Assembly: GCA_025774555.1 (NCBI GenBank)
Contig: JALGVT010000013.1
Coordinates: 21,448 to 85,447 of the forward strand
From: a candidate division LCP-89 bacterium
GTDB lineage: Bacteria > Electryoneota > B3-LCP
Reading direction: 5' to 3'
Length of the DNA: 64,000 bases
In this document: positions 18,970-27,702 of the stretch, piece by piece
Numbering within the stretch: the stretch's first letter is position 1
How the letters are laid out: each line of letters begins with the position of its first letter
Translations under genes and position numbers: made by a program
The notes under the pieces: model-generated
Seen by the model: the letters and a program-made list of their open reading frames with translations, nothing else
Database searches by the model: none
Told to the model about the DNA's origin: nothing

Positions 18970-20223
18970 TTAAGCCTCTTTTTTCCTGTCTTGAATCCAA
19001 TTTATAAATGCAGCCGCGCCGCCGCCTGCTAAAATCATCAAGCAGAATTCAACTGGTAGCCGGTAGCGAGTTTGTGTGAAAAACAGAGAATATGCAAAAG
19101 CATGCGATAGTAACAGCATTAAAGGCAGACTGAATAGCCTCCATGAATTGAAACAGAGCAGCACTCCAACAATTGCAAATATGAAAACTGGTCCATAGGT
19201 TATAGCGCTGATCCAGTTCATCACAGACGATGCGTAAGGATTATCCACCACCATGCGGTGATCGTTCTGATTGACCTCCTCGCGATAATCACGCTGGCGT
19301 GTGACCACTCTGTCTGGCACAAATTTCCAGAAATGAAGGAATTCACTGCCGTAATTGGCTAAGAACTTACCAGGGTTCGACATAATTCCCGCAATACGAT
19401 CACTGCCTGATACCCACTCTTTTGAGGCAACTTCACCCTCGCTCTGAATAATGGGCAGATGTTTTTCAACCCTCGGATCCACCAGAACCAGCCGACCAAA
19501 ACGCTCGTAGCAGTAGTAAATCCAGGGCGACAAACTGGTGCTTACAATAATGACATGCAGTAATCCGTAAAGCAGGGCTCTACGCGCCCTGAATCCTGTC
19601 TGGAAGAAATACCAGATGATAATAAATGGCAAAAAAGCTAAGCAAGCCGGTATGGCAAGCGATGCTATTCCCAAACTGATCGATGCGAAGAGAAGATTCC
19701 AGATCGATTTCCGCTGGATCGATTCGATGAGGAAATAGATCGTCCCGACCAGCAGAAAAGTCACCAGTTGCGTTGGATAAAGCAATCCTGCGATGAAAAT
19801 ATAATAAGGATAAATGACTGAAATCCAGGCGGAAATGTGAGCTGCTTTCCTGCCAAAGATGTTTTGTGAGATATGAAAAAGCAGGACTGAACTGAATGCA
19901 CCGAGCAAAGCTTGAACGATCCGTATAGGGAATATATGAATTCCAAAGAGCATATAATTAAACGCCAGGAAGAAAGGATAAAGAGGCGGTCTGTTGTAAT
20001 CAGCATCTAATCCACCTCCAGCCATCAGAGTCAGTGAGGCTCTCTCGTACGCCTTGTAATCACTGAAGTAGAATCCCTCCTTGAGAAAAGCTATGTGGAT
20101 TAATCGAACAGCTAAACTGGCAGCGAATATTATCCAGGGATAATAGGCTGAGTTTATAACTCTGCCGATTCGATTCTGAGTTGAGGAGACATTGTGAGCA
20201 ACTTTTTCGGTACCGTTTATCAC
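18970..20223 (-). CDS. GT39-type membrane glycosyltransferase (ArnT/PMT-like)
   Basis: A 417-aa polytopic membrane protein with around ten hydrophobic segments. The first periplasmic loop carries FSDYKAYERASLTLM and ADYNRPPLYPFFLAFNYMLFG, the Asp-containing loop and RPPLYP motif of GT-C enzymes using polyprenyl-phosphate sugars. A soluble loop with SGDRIAGIMSNPGKFLANYG follows. Such proteins add a sugar on the periplasmic side. Its start is three bases from the ATPase stop at 20226, so it is coupled to it. It resembles the two tandem proteins at 45767-48272 in layout, showing a wider family in this genome. Its acceptor is unknown. Confidence 0.8.
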   Translation of the reverse strand: MINGTEKVAHNVSSTQNRIGRVINSAYYPWIIFAASLAVRLIHIAFLKEGFYFSDYKAYERASLTLMAGGGLDADYNRPPLYPFFLAFNYMLFGIHIFPIRIVQALLGAFSSVLLFHISQNIFGRKAAHISAWISVIYPYYIFIAGLLYPTQLVTFLLVGTIYFLIESIQRKSIWNLLFASISLGIASLAIPACLAFLPFIIIWYFFQTGFRARRALLYGLLHVIIVSTSLSPWIYYCYERFGRLVLVDPRVEKHLPIIQSEGEVASKEWVSGSDRIAGIMSNPGKFLANYGSEFLHFWKFVPDRVVTRQRDYREEVNQNDHRMVVDNPYASSVMNWISAITYGPVFIFAIVGVLLCFNSWRLFSLPLMLLLSHAFAYSLFFTQTRYRLPVEFCLMILAGGGAAAFINWIQDRKKEA

Positions 20224-20225
20224 CT

Positions 20226-21014
20226 CTATAATACCTTGCGTAATAGTTTTTTGTCTAACTTACGCTGATCGGAAACGCAAGCCTTAATCAATGCCCTGTC
20301 ACAGATTGCGTTGACCAGCCGCGGTATCCCTTCACTGAACTTGTATATTTCGTTCATTGCACCGTCGTCAAAAAGCCTCTTACCCTGATAACCAGCCACC
20401 TTCAGTCTGAATTCAATGTAGTTTTCTACCTCATCCTGCGTCATAGCGCTTAAATGGAAATGCAGCGAAACGCGTTGTTTAAACTGACGCAACTCGGTTG
20501 AGTTCATCAGATGCAGAAGTTCAGGCTGACCTACCAGGATAATCTGTATCAATTTCCGCTTGGCGGTTTCAATATTAGAAAGGAGCCGAATCTCTTCGAG
20601 CTGCCAACTTCTGAGGTTCTGAGCTTCATCGATAATCATGACCGCGTTTCCACCTTTTTGATCCAGCCGGATCAGAAAGTCCTGAAGCCCTAATAGGAGT
20701 TCGCTCTTCGATTTCCCGGCAGCTTCCAAACCGTAATCGCGGAAGACAAAGCGGAGCATATCCTTCAAACTCATATTGGAATGAACCAGATGTGCGATCC
20801 GGTGGGAATCGTCAAGGCGTTCCAGCAGAGCATTGATGACAGTTGTCTTTCCGATTCCGATTTCACCGGTTAGAACAACAAATCCCTTCCGCATGCGGAT
20901 GCCATAAATCAAATATGCCAGGGCATCCTGATAGGATTCTCCAAAGTATAGGAATTTTGGATCAGGGGTTACGTTAAACGGTTGTTCTTTGAGATTAAAA
21001 AAACTGAGATACAT
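20226..21014 (-). CDS. ExeA/GspA-like AAA ATPase of exopolysaccharide locus
   Basis: A 262-aa AAA ATPase. It opens MYLSFFNLKEQPFNVTPDP, the standard start of the ExeA-like family. Walker A is LTGEIGIGKTT (~48-58) and Walker B is AVMIIDEAQNL (~123-133), followed by a sensor region ILVGQPEL. No membrane helix or peptidoglycan-binding domain follows, unlike ExeA itself. Short ATPases of this type sit next to Wza, Wzz and BY-kinase genes in exosortase-associated exopolysaccharide loci. No exosortase gene is present in this window. It probably energises or regulates assembly of the export machine. Confidence 0.87.
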   Translation of the reverse strand: MYLSFFNLKEQPFNVTPDPKFLYFGESYQDALAYLIYGIRMRKGFVVLTGEIGIGKTTVINALLERLDDSHRIAHLVHSNMSLKDMLRFVFRDYGLEAAGKSKSELLLGLQDFLIRLDQKGGNAVMIIDEAQNLRSWQLEEIRLLSNIETAKRKLIQIILVGQPELLHLMNSTELRQFKQRVSLHFHLSAMTQDEVENYIEFRLKVAGYQGKRLFDDGAMNEIYKFSEGIPRLVNAICDRALIKACVSDQRKLDKKLLRKVL

Positions 21015-21057
21015 TTAGATTGCCGTCCGCTATTAGCTGAAGTTATTATTAAATCAA

Positions 21058-21816
21058 TTACTCTAAATTTTGATCAAGCAGTCTCTGGTAGTAGAACCAG
21101 CGCACCGAGAGATCTACCGGTGTCAGAATTGCCGGCAGGTAGGCATCGAGGAAATCTCCCACTTTGGCAATGAACGTCCGGGGCACATAGACGATATCAA
21201 AGGGCTGAACTGCTGGATCGCCTCTTCGAATGTCACCTTTCATTAGCTCTTTCAAGTCCCACCGAGCGGCAACCAGTTCACCCGGTTCCTGGCGGATAAT
21301 CAGCACGCTCTTCATTTTCGCTTCACGCGTCGGACCACCAGCCAATGCCACGGCTTGTATGGCTGTTAATCGCCCTCTGTAAATCACAGGTCCCGGGCGA
21401 TGCACTTCACCAAAAACGTAGACTTCAGGCGACCCGAATTCACGCAGGAAAACCGTAACGTCCGGGTCTTTGATGATCCCGGAATAGCTGGCGGTAATCA
21501 TGCTGTCCACATAGGCTGGTGAGCGTCCCACCACTAAAATATCACCGATCCTTTGCAGAGTTATCCTGCCGTCCGGTCTAACACGAACGGTCTCATTAAA
21601 ACGCTCGTGTGTGTAGAATTTAATCTCGAGCAGATCATCAAAGTCTATGAGATAATCAGGTATCTCCTCACATGAAGGCGGCACGTAGGAGGGCACCGGG
21701 ATACGCGTCTTTTCTACCAGAGCCGGCTTTTTTCCTCCTCCGCAGGAGGATAAAACCAAACCGAATGACAGAATCAGCACAGCATAAAATACATTCAGAA
21801 TTCGCTTGTCGTTCAA
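21058..21816 (-). CDS. Wza-type outer-membrane polysaccharide export lipoprotein
   Basis: A 252-aa polysaccharide export protein, first gene of the leftward locus. I choose TTG 21816, preceded by AGGGGA at 7 nt; an ATG at 21843 lacks a ribosome-binding site and would put nine extra residues before the signal peptide. From the TTG the protein has n-region NDKR, a hydrophobic core, and lipobox LSSC with the Cys at residue 25. The Poly_export domain has YLIDFDDLLEIKFYTHERFNETVRV broken by PDGRITLQRIGDI, and an SLBB domain follows (EVYVFGEVHRPG). It would form the outer-membrane polymer channel with the Wzz protein. Confidence 0.88.
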   Translation of the reverse strand: MNDKRILNVFYAVLILSFGLVLSSCGGGKKPALVEKTRIPVPSYVPPSCEEIPDYLIDFDDLLEIKFYTHERFNETVRVRPDGRITLQRIGDILVVGRSPAYVDSMITASYSGIIKDPDVTVFLREFGSPEVYVFGEVHRPGPVIYRGRLTAIQAVALAGGPTREAKMKSVLIIRQEPGELVAARWDLKELMKGDIRRGDPAVQPFDIVYVPRTFIAKVGDFLDAYLPAILTPVDLSVRWFYYQRLLDQNLE

Positions 21817-21880
21817 GTTGCAATCCCCTATATTAAGGAACATATTGCCGCAGATGAAAATATTTCCTATAGATTTTCTG

Positions 21881-21909
21881 AATATAGCGAATAATTAAAT
21901 CAAAATCAA
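21881..21909 (-). promoter_or_regulatory. Sigma70-like promoter for the exopolysaccharide operon
   Basis: Read on the minus strand, a -35 element TTGATT (21909-21904) is followed by exactly 17 bases and a -10 element TATATT (21886-21881). It lies about 60 bases upstream of the TTG start of the export gene, in the AT-rich gap between divergent genes. No other strong promoter was recognised in the downstream block, so it may drive the whole 18-gene run. The assignment is by consensus match only. Confidence 0.55.
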
Positions 21910-21924
21910 GTCTTTTTCAGCGAT

Positions 21925-23088
21925 ATGAAGCCCACTTTAAAAATATACTCCATGGAAAGGTCATTGCGTGCCTATTGTGAAGAATGCGACTTCTCCGGCT
22001 GGGATCCATGGGATGCTTTAGGTTCACCTCTATTCCGCCTGTTCCCCTTCAATAGGAGGCTTCCCAGATGGGCGGGGAACCATATAATCAAAATCGCGCC
22101 GCTAAACATCCGACCTTTATTGGGTATTAAAAAGGACTGTTTCGCTAAAGGACTATCCCTTTTTCTGTCCGGTTATATCCTGTCCGAGAAAGCTTCTCCC
22201 AACCAGCATAACCGTGAAAACATAGCAAACCTTTATAAACGTCTGATGGAGAAAGCAATTCCCGGCTATAGCGGTCCCTGCTGGGGAACAAATCTTGCGT
22301 ACCAGACCCGGGCATTTTTCGTCCCTGAACAGACGCCTTCAGCAGTACATACCGCCTTTGCCGTAGAAGCTCTACTCGATCTGAACGACCTGACACCCGA
22401 TGAGAAGCTGGTTGAAACCGCCGCAGGTTCATGCCGCTTCCTGCTGGAGGACCTGACCATTACAACTCTACCGGAAGGGATTCATTTCAGCTATACTCCA
22501 CAAGATAGCTCGAGGGTGATCAACGTAACCGCTCTAATAGCCAGAATGCTGGCGAGAACAGGAAGAATCACAGGAGATAAAAATCTGATAAACCAAGCTG
22601 AACTCGCCGCCCGCTGGGTCATATCGAGGCAGAGTGATGATGGAAGCTGGCATTACGGCGAAGATCCGGCACATCATTGGATTGATAATTATCACACTGG
22701 CTTTGTTCTGGAAGCACTGGAGGATTACCGCAAATACTCCGGAGATGATAGAGTAGGAGATGCAATAATCAAGGGAGCTGATTTTTACCGAAAACGCCTC
22801 TTCTGCGAAGATGGCACGCCTAAGTTTTCACCGGACTCGCTGTATCCTATTGACGGTCACTGTATAGCTCAGGGAATCATGACGTTCGTCCGCTTGAAGG
22901 ATAGAAATAGCGAATATCTTCCTTTTGCTGAGAAAATAGCACTATGGAGCGGGGAGAATTTTCAGCATCACAGAGGCTATTTTTATTTTCAGAGAAGGAA
23001 ATTCTGGATGAATCGGATCCCTTATATCAGGTGGGTTCAGGCGTGGATGTTTTTAGCCTTGAACAGGCTTTTAAGAGAAATTGAGTAA
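21925..23088 (+). CDS. Alpha/alpha-toroid protein of exopolysaccharide locus, function unknown
   Basis: A 387-aa protein and the only convincing plus-strand gene in the window. Its helical repeats resemble terpenoid cyclase/prenyltransferase toroids and unsaturated-glucuronyl-hydrolase-like proteins: VHTAFAVEALLDLNDL, NVTALIARMLARTG, ARWVISRQSDDGSWHYGED, HHWIDNYHTGFVLEALEDY. The W-H-Y-G and D-N-Y-H-T-G motifs recur in proteins near capsule loci that have no proven activity. No signal peptide is seen. It diverges from the export gene across an 80-base gap holding that operon's promoter, so the two may be coordinately controlled. It ends 29 bases from the convergent response-regulator gene. Confidence 0.75.
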   Translation: MKPTLKIYSMERSLRAYCEECDFSGWDPWDALGSPLFRLFPFNRRLPRWAGNHIIKIAPLNIRPLLGIKKDCFAKGLSLFLSGYILSEKASPNQHNRENIANLYKRLMEKAIPGYSGPCWGTNLAYQTRAFFVPEQTPSAVHTAFAVEALLDLNDLTPDEKLVETAAGSCRFLLEDLTITTLPEGIHFSYTPQDSSRVINVTALIARMLARTGRITGDKNLINQAELAARWVISRQSDDGSWHYGEDPAHHWIDNYHTGFVLEALEDYRKYSGDDRVGDAIIKGADFYRKRLFCEDGTPKFSPDSLYPIDGHCIAQGIMTFVRLKDRNSEYLPFAEKIALWSGENFQHHRGYFYFQRRKFWMNRIPYIRWVQAWMFLALNRLLREIE

Positions 23089-23117
23089 CGATAAGCAGCG
23101 CGAATTTACAACAATGC

Positions 23118-23867
23118 TCAATCACTCTCCTCATCTTCAGAAATCTCTGCCAGTCTAAGCGCTATCTCCTTTTCAATATCGATCATCGCGTTTTCAATGC
23201 CGGCGTAAGATACGGTGCTGTATTTCATATGATTGGCGATATCCTCAAGGCTCTTGATTACCGCGTTAATGCGCCGCGTCTCCTTTAGACAAACATCGAT
23301 CAATTTCTGGGCTGAAACCGGATTGTCAGCTCTTGCCGACTGCGCCCTGCCGCCTATACTCGTCAAAGCATTATTGATATGATGAGCCATCGTTACCATC
23401 AACTGACCGATGGTCTCAATTTTTGCGAGTTCGGTTTCTTTTTCGCGCAGATCCTTTTCCATCTGTCTCATGCGCAGGATAGATTTTATTCGGACCAGCA
23501 CTTCTTCAATTTCGAATGGTTTTGTTATGTAATCGTCAGCGCCCGCCTCCAGTCCTTTAACGATATGTTCCAATCCGCCATAGGCTGTCAGCATTAAAAT
23601 GGGGAGAGTGCGTATCGCCTCGATCTCACGTATTTTGCGGCATACTTCATAGCCGTCCATGCCGGGCATATTAATATCTAAAAGGATTAGATCCGGTATC
23701 TCCGACTCAATCTTCTTCAAGGCTTCCATACCGTCTGAGGCAACCTCAATCCTATACCCGGACTTCTCCAGTTTAGCCTGAAGAACTTCCTGGATTAACA
23801 GGTCGTCATCCACGACAAGCAGGTAGGGTTGTCTCTCCCTCGTATCATTCTGTTCATTGCCACTCAT
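23118..23867 (-). CDS. Response-regulator receiver protein with histidine-kinase dimerisation domain but no ATPase domain
   Basis: A 249-aa two-domain protein. Residues ~14-130 form a receiver domain with the acidic pocket DDD (~20-22), phospho-acceptor Asp64 in LILLDINMPGMDGYEV, Thr94 and Lys116 in DDYITKPFE. A coiled linker (~131-153) leads to a HisKA/DHp-like pair of helices with H-box MAHHINNALTSIGG (His162 region). The protein then ends at ~249 without any HATPase_c N, G1 or G2 boxes. It may be a phosphotransfer hybrid needing a kinase in trans. It is not obviously paired with a kinase nearby. The start is the ATG just before SGNEQND. Confidence 0.8.
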   Translation of the reverse strand: MSGNEQNDTRERQPYLLVVDDDLLIQEVLQAKLEKSGYRIEVASDGMEALKKIESEIPDLILLDINMPGMDGYEVCRKIREIEAIRTLPILMLTAYGGLEHIVKGLEAGADDYITKPFEIEEVLVRIKSILRMRQMEKDLREKETELAKIETIGQLMVTMAHHINNALTSIGGRAQSARADNPVSAQKLIDVCLKETRRINAVIKSLEDIANHMKYSTVSYAGIENAMIDIEKEIALRLAEISEDEESD

Positions 23868-23894
23868 CTTATCGGTTTCCCATTATCAGAAATC

Positions 23895-25013
23895 TTAAAA
23901 GCTCTGCCTGAGATCGAGATAAATCGCGATGTAATCCGAATCCAAAGGTGTGGCAACGTCGATCGAAGCAACCACGTCCGGCGGGAAAATAGCTCGCAGA
24001 CCAACGCCGACATTCTGCCTGAAACCCCACCAACCTTCATCATCCCGCCAGATATCCCCCAATTCCGAGAATAGCACGAATCCGGTGGAAAAAGTATAAT
24101 TCTCGAATCCGGGATTATCTTTCCATAAGAACTTTAAGGGCAGAGGTATGTCAGTTTGAAGAATCTGTCTGAATTCTGTCCTGAGCAGGAAGAAAGCATT
24201 CCCATAATACCTGTCGAGTGGATATCCGCGCATACTGAGAGATCCGCCAATTTTAAACTGGCTGAAATAGGGGACGTCGGAATGGATAACTCCCCCCCTG
24301 AGATTAAGCGCCAGGGTGGTCTTTTCGGCGGTCAGCGGCAGATACTTGCGAATGTCTATTTGCGTGCGGATAAGTTCATCTCTGTTCCCTTCGGAATAGG
24401 CATAGCCCAAATCGGTCTGCCATAGAACGTGCGTTCCCCTGTGCGTGTTATACCGGTTGTCTCTTCTCTCTAATCCAACACGAAAGGAACCTGCAATCTC
24501 TTCACCTTCAGTATATATTGACGCTAAAACTGGATTGTATCCTACTGCCTCGTTCCATTCGGGATCGCCCTTGAACGCGAATCTTTTGTAACTCGCCTGC
24601 AGACCATAGAAAAGACCGTTACCCTTCAAAAAATCGCATCTGCCCCAAAAATCAGCCCAGTACTGAACATCCTCACCGAGTTTATCATGATTCGATGCGT
24701 GCCAGGGCGAGAATACCTCCTTGCCGCTGATTTGATAGCGCCCCTCGAAACTCCACTCGATAGTTTCACGCGGCACAAACACGTTAAAGAGCACCTGTCC
24801 TTCGTCCGAGCCGAAATATTCCAGCCGCGACTCAAACCTCGCTCTGTTCTGCGTTTGCATGATAACCGCTAAACTGCCCACCAAACCGAATTCATCGGTA
24901 TAGAATATTCCCGGGAGAACAAACAGGCGCGCCCTTGAAATGTCCGTTAAATAAAATACTGATATGCAGACGAATAAAATGGCAGTTATACACTTCTTTA
25001 AAAAGCATGTCAT
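23895..25013 (-). CDS. Omp85-superfamily outer-membrane barrel without POTRA domains
   Basis: A 372-aa outer-membrane protein. An N-terminal signal peptide (KKCITAILFVCISVFYL) is followed almost at once by beta-strand-rich sequence with alternating hydrophobic residues and aromatic ends. The C-terminal half carries FKIGGSLSMRGYPLDRYYG, the RGY/F element of BamA, TamA and related surface antigens, and the last residue is Phe (LDLRQSF), the usual barrel terminus. There is no room for POTRA repeats, so it resembles stand-alone D15-like or patatin-barrel-type proteins. Cargo is unknown. It ends the unit of the next two genes (gaps of 6 nt and 0 nt). Confidence 0.75.
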   Translation of the reverse strand: MTCFLKKCITAILFVCISVFYLTDISRARLFVLPGIFYTDEFGLVGSLAVIMQTQNRARFESRLEYFGSDEGQVLFNVFVPRETIEWSFEGRYQISGKEVFSPWHASNHDKLGEDVQYWADFWGRCDFLKGNGLFYGLQASYKRFAFKGDPEWNEAVGYNPVLASIYTEGEEIAGSFRVGLERRDNRYNTHRGTHVLWQTDLGYAYSEGNRDELIRTQIDIRKYLPLTAEKTTLALNLRGGVIHSDVPYFSQFKIGGSLSMRGYPLDRYYGNAFFLLRTEFRQILQTDIPLPLKFLWKDNPGFENYTFSTGFVLFSELGDIWRDDEGWWGFRQNVGVGLRAIFPPDVVASIDVATPLDSDYIAIYLDLRQSF

Positions 25014-25019
25014 AGGTTG

Positions 25020-25634
25020 TTAACAATCAGTATTTATTAGATTTGTGTAATCTTCGGGTGTATCCACATTCACGATAATACCTGCGTCTGAAACGGGTAG
25101 TTCAATTATATACTCGCTATTCTCCTTTAGAGCCAGGCGCATATTCGATGAATCAGACAAATGCAGCGTTTTTTCGATCCAGTTCTTTCCCAGTAGAACG
25201 GGATGTCCGCCGCGATTATCATACCGGGGACGCACAACGGTTTGAGGATTTCCATCCCAAGCCGATAATATTTCGCGTAGTGTCTCTACTTTAACAGCAG
25301 GATGGTCAACCAGTGTGAAGAAAAAACCCGCATGTTCGCGGGATAAAACTGTCAAGCCTATTTTTAAGCTTGAAAGCTGACCTTCTTCCGGGTGATAGTT
25401 CACAGCAGTGATAACCCCGGATTTGTTTATGAATGGCTGGATAGATTCGGCGTGCTCCCCGACGACAACGACTATCGGGTCGCAGCCAATCTCGGCGTAA
25501 TCAGCGATCAGCTTTTCAACGAAGGTTGAACCTTTATACGGCAGAAGAGCCTTAGGTTTTCCCATCCTGGTGGAAGAACCGCCGGACAGGATTACGCAGG
25601 CAACCGATCTCTTGATATGTTCACGGCTGCGCAT
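25020..25634 (-). CDS. MobA/MocA-like nucleotidyltransferase
   Basis: A 204-aa NTP_transf_3 protein. The nucleotide-binding signature VILSGGSSTRMGKPKALLPY (residues ~13-32) matches molybdenum-cofactor cytidylyl/guanylyl transferases and related enzymes. Further family elements are VVVVGEHAES, LVDHPAVKVETL and GGHPVLLGKNW. No other molybdenum-cofactor gene is near, so the substrate is open: pterin, or a sugar or lipid phosphate. Its start abuts the MCE gene stop (25635), so the two are likely co-translated. The family call is firm, the substrate is not. Confidence 0.82.
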   Translation of the reverse strand: MRSREHIKRSVACVILSGGSSTRMGKPKALLPYKGSTFVEKLIADYAEIGCDPIVVVVGEHAESIQPFINKSGVITAVNYHPEEGQLSSLKIGLTVLSREHAGFFFTLVDHPAVKVETLREILSAWDGNPQTVVRPRYDNRGGHPVLLGKNWIEKTLHLSDSSNMRLALKENSEYIIELPVSDAGIIVNVDTPEDYTNLINTDC

Positions 25635-26543
25635 CTATCTCTTCTTCTTGCCAAATATGCTGATATTGGTCTGGATGCCTTCCTCTTTAATCTGATTGAC
25701 AAGAGAATCAAGATCAGAAACAGTCTGCTTAAGCATCGATGCAAAGTCGGCATCGTTAATTAACATACCCAGGGTGCCTTCGTCATCCTGCAGTTTGCCA
25801 GCGATGAGGTTCAACTGCTCTGAAAATTCATTCAGGGTGGAAGCAAACTGCTCGAAACCGGTAGCAGCGCTATCTATTTTATCTCTATGCTCTTCTATCA
25901 GAATATGAATTATCTCAGTCGATTTTGCCAGATTATCCATAATCTGGTTGAATTTATCCTCATTGAGTTTGATTAAATCGCGGGTTATTTCGGTGGTTTC
26001 ATCGAGATTATTGATACTCGAAGCCAACGCTTCCTGCACCCGTGGATCACCGGCGGTTTTATTTATATTCTCGATTGTCTTCTCGAGGACTCCCAAGAGA
26101 CGCTTAACGTCATAAATCAGTTCTGATGAACTTTCCATCAGGTCGTTCATGCCGCTGCCGGAATCACCTTCGAATATATGGTTTTCAGGTGGAGTATTCC
26201 CTGAAACACCCGGTATAATACTGATAAGTTTGCCACCCATCAACTCGGGACTGGCAACTATAAAACGAGCATCGTCGAAAAGAGTTACTGAGGATTTTAA
26301 CTCCATGCGAACAATCACGCCGTCCTGTTCCAATTCAAAATCAACCACTTTACCGCTGTTGATTCCGTTAACCAGAACAGAAGCTCCGAGCATCATACCG
26401 GAGATATCAGCAAAACGAGCATAGACGGTGTAATTCCCGGCAGTCAGGCTGACCTGTTTACCCCACATTATCCCGAATATCAGACAAGCGATGGCTAAGA
26501 GGACAGTAATTCCAACTTTAACTTCCGATTTGGGCTGCTTCAT
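25635..26543 (-). CDS. MCE/MlaD-family lipid-transport substrate-binding protein
   Basis: A 302-aa inner-membrane-anchored periplasmic protein. A single N-terminal helix (VKVGITVLLAIACLIFGIMWG) precedes one MCE domain (about residues 28-105: YTVYARFADISGMMLGASVLVNG broken by NSGKVVDFEL). A long coiled-coil tail follows (ELIYDVKRLLGVLEKTIENI to the end). This is the layout of MlaD and Mce subunits that carry phospholipids between membranes. The permease and ATPase partners are not in this window. I choose ATG 26543 (MKQPKSEVKVGI) rather than the TTG at 26576, which adds 11 residues before the anchor. Confidence 0.87.
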   Translation of the reverse strand: MKQPKSEVKVGITVLLAIACLIFGIMWGKQVSLTAGNYTVYARFADISGMMLGASVLVNGINSGKVVDFELEQDGVIVRMELKSSVTLFDDARFIVASPELMGGKLISIIPGVSGNTPPENHIFEGDSGSGMNDLMESSSELIYDVKRLLGVLEKTIENINKTAGDPRVQEALASSINNLDETTEITRDLIKLNEDKFNQIMDNLAKSTEIIHILIEEHRDKIDSAATGFEQFASTLNEFSEQLNLIAGKLQDDEGTLGMLINDADFASMLKQTVSDLDSLVNQIKEEGIQTNISIFGKKKR

Positions 26544-26662
26544 AATAATATCATTTCGTAAAAGCGCTGCTGTCAATTAATGGTAATAACCGCTCAATAA
26601 GGTACTCAGTTCCATGTTTAAAGTCAAGTAGAAAGGCTTATTTCAGAAGATGTTGTAACGGC

Positions 26663-27631
26663 TCATTCGAAATCCTTATCGAGATAATCCGAAGCGTGTT
26701 TTTTGTTCATCAGGGATTTCATCAGGCGGTGGTTAAAAACGCGAGCTGGATGATATCCATATATCTTGAGCAGCATATTAAGCGCGATGACTTCGGCAAT
26801 TACAGTGATGTTCTTCCCCGGGTAAATCGGCAGTTTTACTAGAGGGATGCTTACACCGAGAAAATCTTTATACTCCTCATCTAAGCCAATCCGTTCGTAG
26901 TTCTCTTTATTATCCCAATCAACCAATTCTACTTGAACTTCAACACGCTTCTGCATTCTCACGGCACGAATTCCGAAGATTTGCCTGATATCAATGATAC
27001 CGACACCGCGAATCTCCATGAAATGCTTCAGCATTTCAGGTCCAGACCCCAACAGAATGCCTTCAGCTTTCTTTTTCAAATTAACAACGTCGTCGGCAAC
27101 TAACCGGTGTCCTCTTTCAACCAGATCCAAGGCGATCTCCGATTTGCCTATCCCCGAACGACCGGTGAAAAGAACCCCGAGTCCGTACACGTCCACTAAC
27201 GTGCCGTGAAGACTCATTGAGGGAGCAAATTTCAAGTAAAGATATTCACTCAGAAGTTGAATCAGAATAGTCGTAGAATAGGAAGTCTGAAAAATGGAGA
27301 TCTTTCTATTATTCGCTTCCTCGATCATTTCGGGGAAAGCAGTATTGGAATCGGTAACGATAAAACAGGGAATATCAAAGTCGAAGACACGTGCGAAAAT
27401 CTCTCGTCTCTTGTCTGCTTCAAGATTACGCAGGTAACTCATTTCCGTGTTGCCCAGAATCTGCACGCGATCATATGTGAAAAGCTCCAGATACCCCGCC
27501 AGCGCCAATCCCGGGCGATGAAGATTCAACTGAGTTATCTTCCTTCGCAGCCCGGCGCGGGTGCTGACCAGTTCGAGATTTAATCGATCTTCGTTCTCCT
27601 TAAAAAAAAGCCCAACTTCGAGGGTGTCCAT
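26663..27631 (-). CDS. hprK: HPr kinase/phosphorylase
   Basis: A 322-aa bifunctional serine kinase/phosphorylase of HPr-type phosphocarriers. The N-terminal domain binds regulators. The C-terminal domain has the P-loop FTGRSGIGKS (~155-164), HRLVADDVV (~175-183, catalytic Asp pair), the HprK signature MEIRGVGIIDIRQIFG (~206-221) and the K3-type segment KLPIYPGKNITVIAEV. Length and motifs match the family. No PTS gene is nearby; in diderms outside the Firmicutes the enzyme acts with an incomplete PTS that has a regulatory role. It is downstream of the hibernation factor gene, separated by a hairpin at 27653-27680. Confidence 0.93.
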   Translation of the reverse strand: MDTLEVGLFFKENEDRLNLELVSTRAGLRRKITQLNLHRPGLALAGYLELFTYDRVQILGNTEMSYLRNLEADKRREIFARVFDFDIPCFIVTDSNTAFPEMIEEANNRKISIFQTSYSTTILIQLLSEYLYLKFAPSMSLHGTLVDVYGLGVLFTGRSGIGKSEIALDLVERGHRLVADDVVNLKKKAEGILLGSGPEMLKHFMEIRGVGIIDIRQIFGIRAVRMQKRVEVQVELVDWDNKENYERIGLDEEYKDFLGVSIPLVKLPIYPGKNITVIAEVIALNMLLKIYGYHPARVFNHRLMKSLMNKKHASDYLDKDFE

Positions 27632-27652
27632 ACCTGCTCCATAAAGCTGAAA

Positions 27653-27680
27653 GGGCGGGTAAAATTTCTATTACCCGCCC
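27653..27680 (-). terminator. Intercistronic hairpin between hpf and hprK
   Basis: A perfect 10-base inverted repeat (GGGCGGGTAA / TTACCCGCCC) with an 8-base loop lies just after the hpf stop codon. On the minus strand it is followed by only a short TTTC, so it would be a weak intrinsic terminator, attenuator or processing site. It could let hpf be expressed more strongly than hprK. Confidence 0.5.
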
Positions 27681-27702
27681 GGTAGTCTATTGCATATTAT
27701 CG

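Noticed and set aside
1..23100. Exosortase or PEP-CTERM genes expected from the gene order
   Set aside because: No protein in the region has the exosortase Cys/Arg/His membrane pattern, and no PEP-CTERM tail was seen.
23089..23117. Bidirectional terminator between convergent genes
   Set aside because: The 29-base gap shows no convincing stem-loop with a U-tract on either strand.
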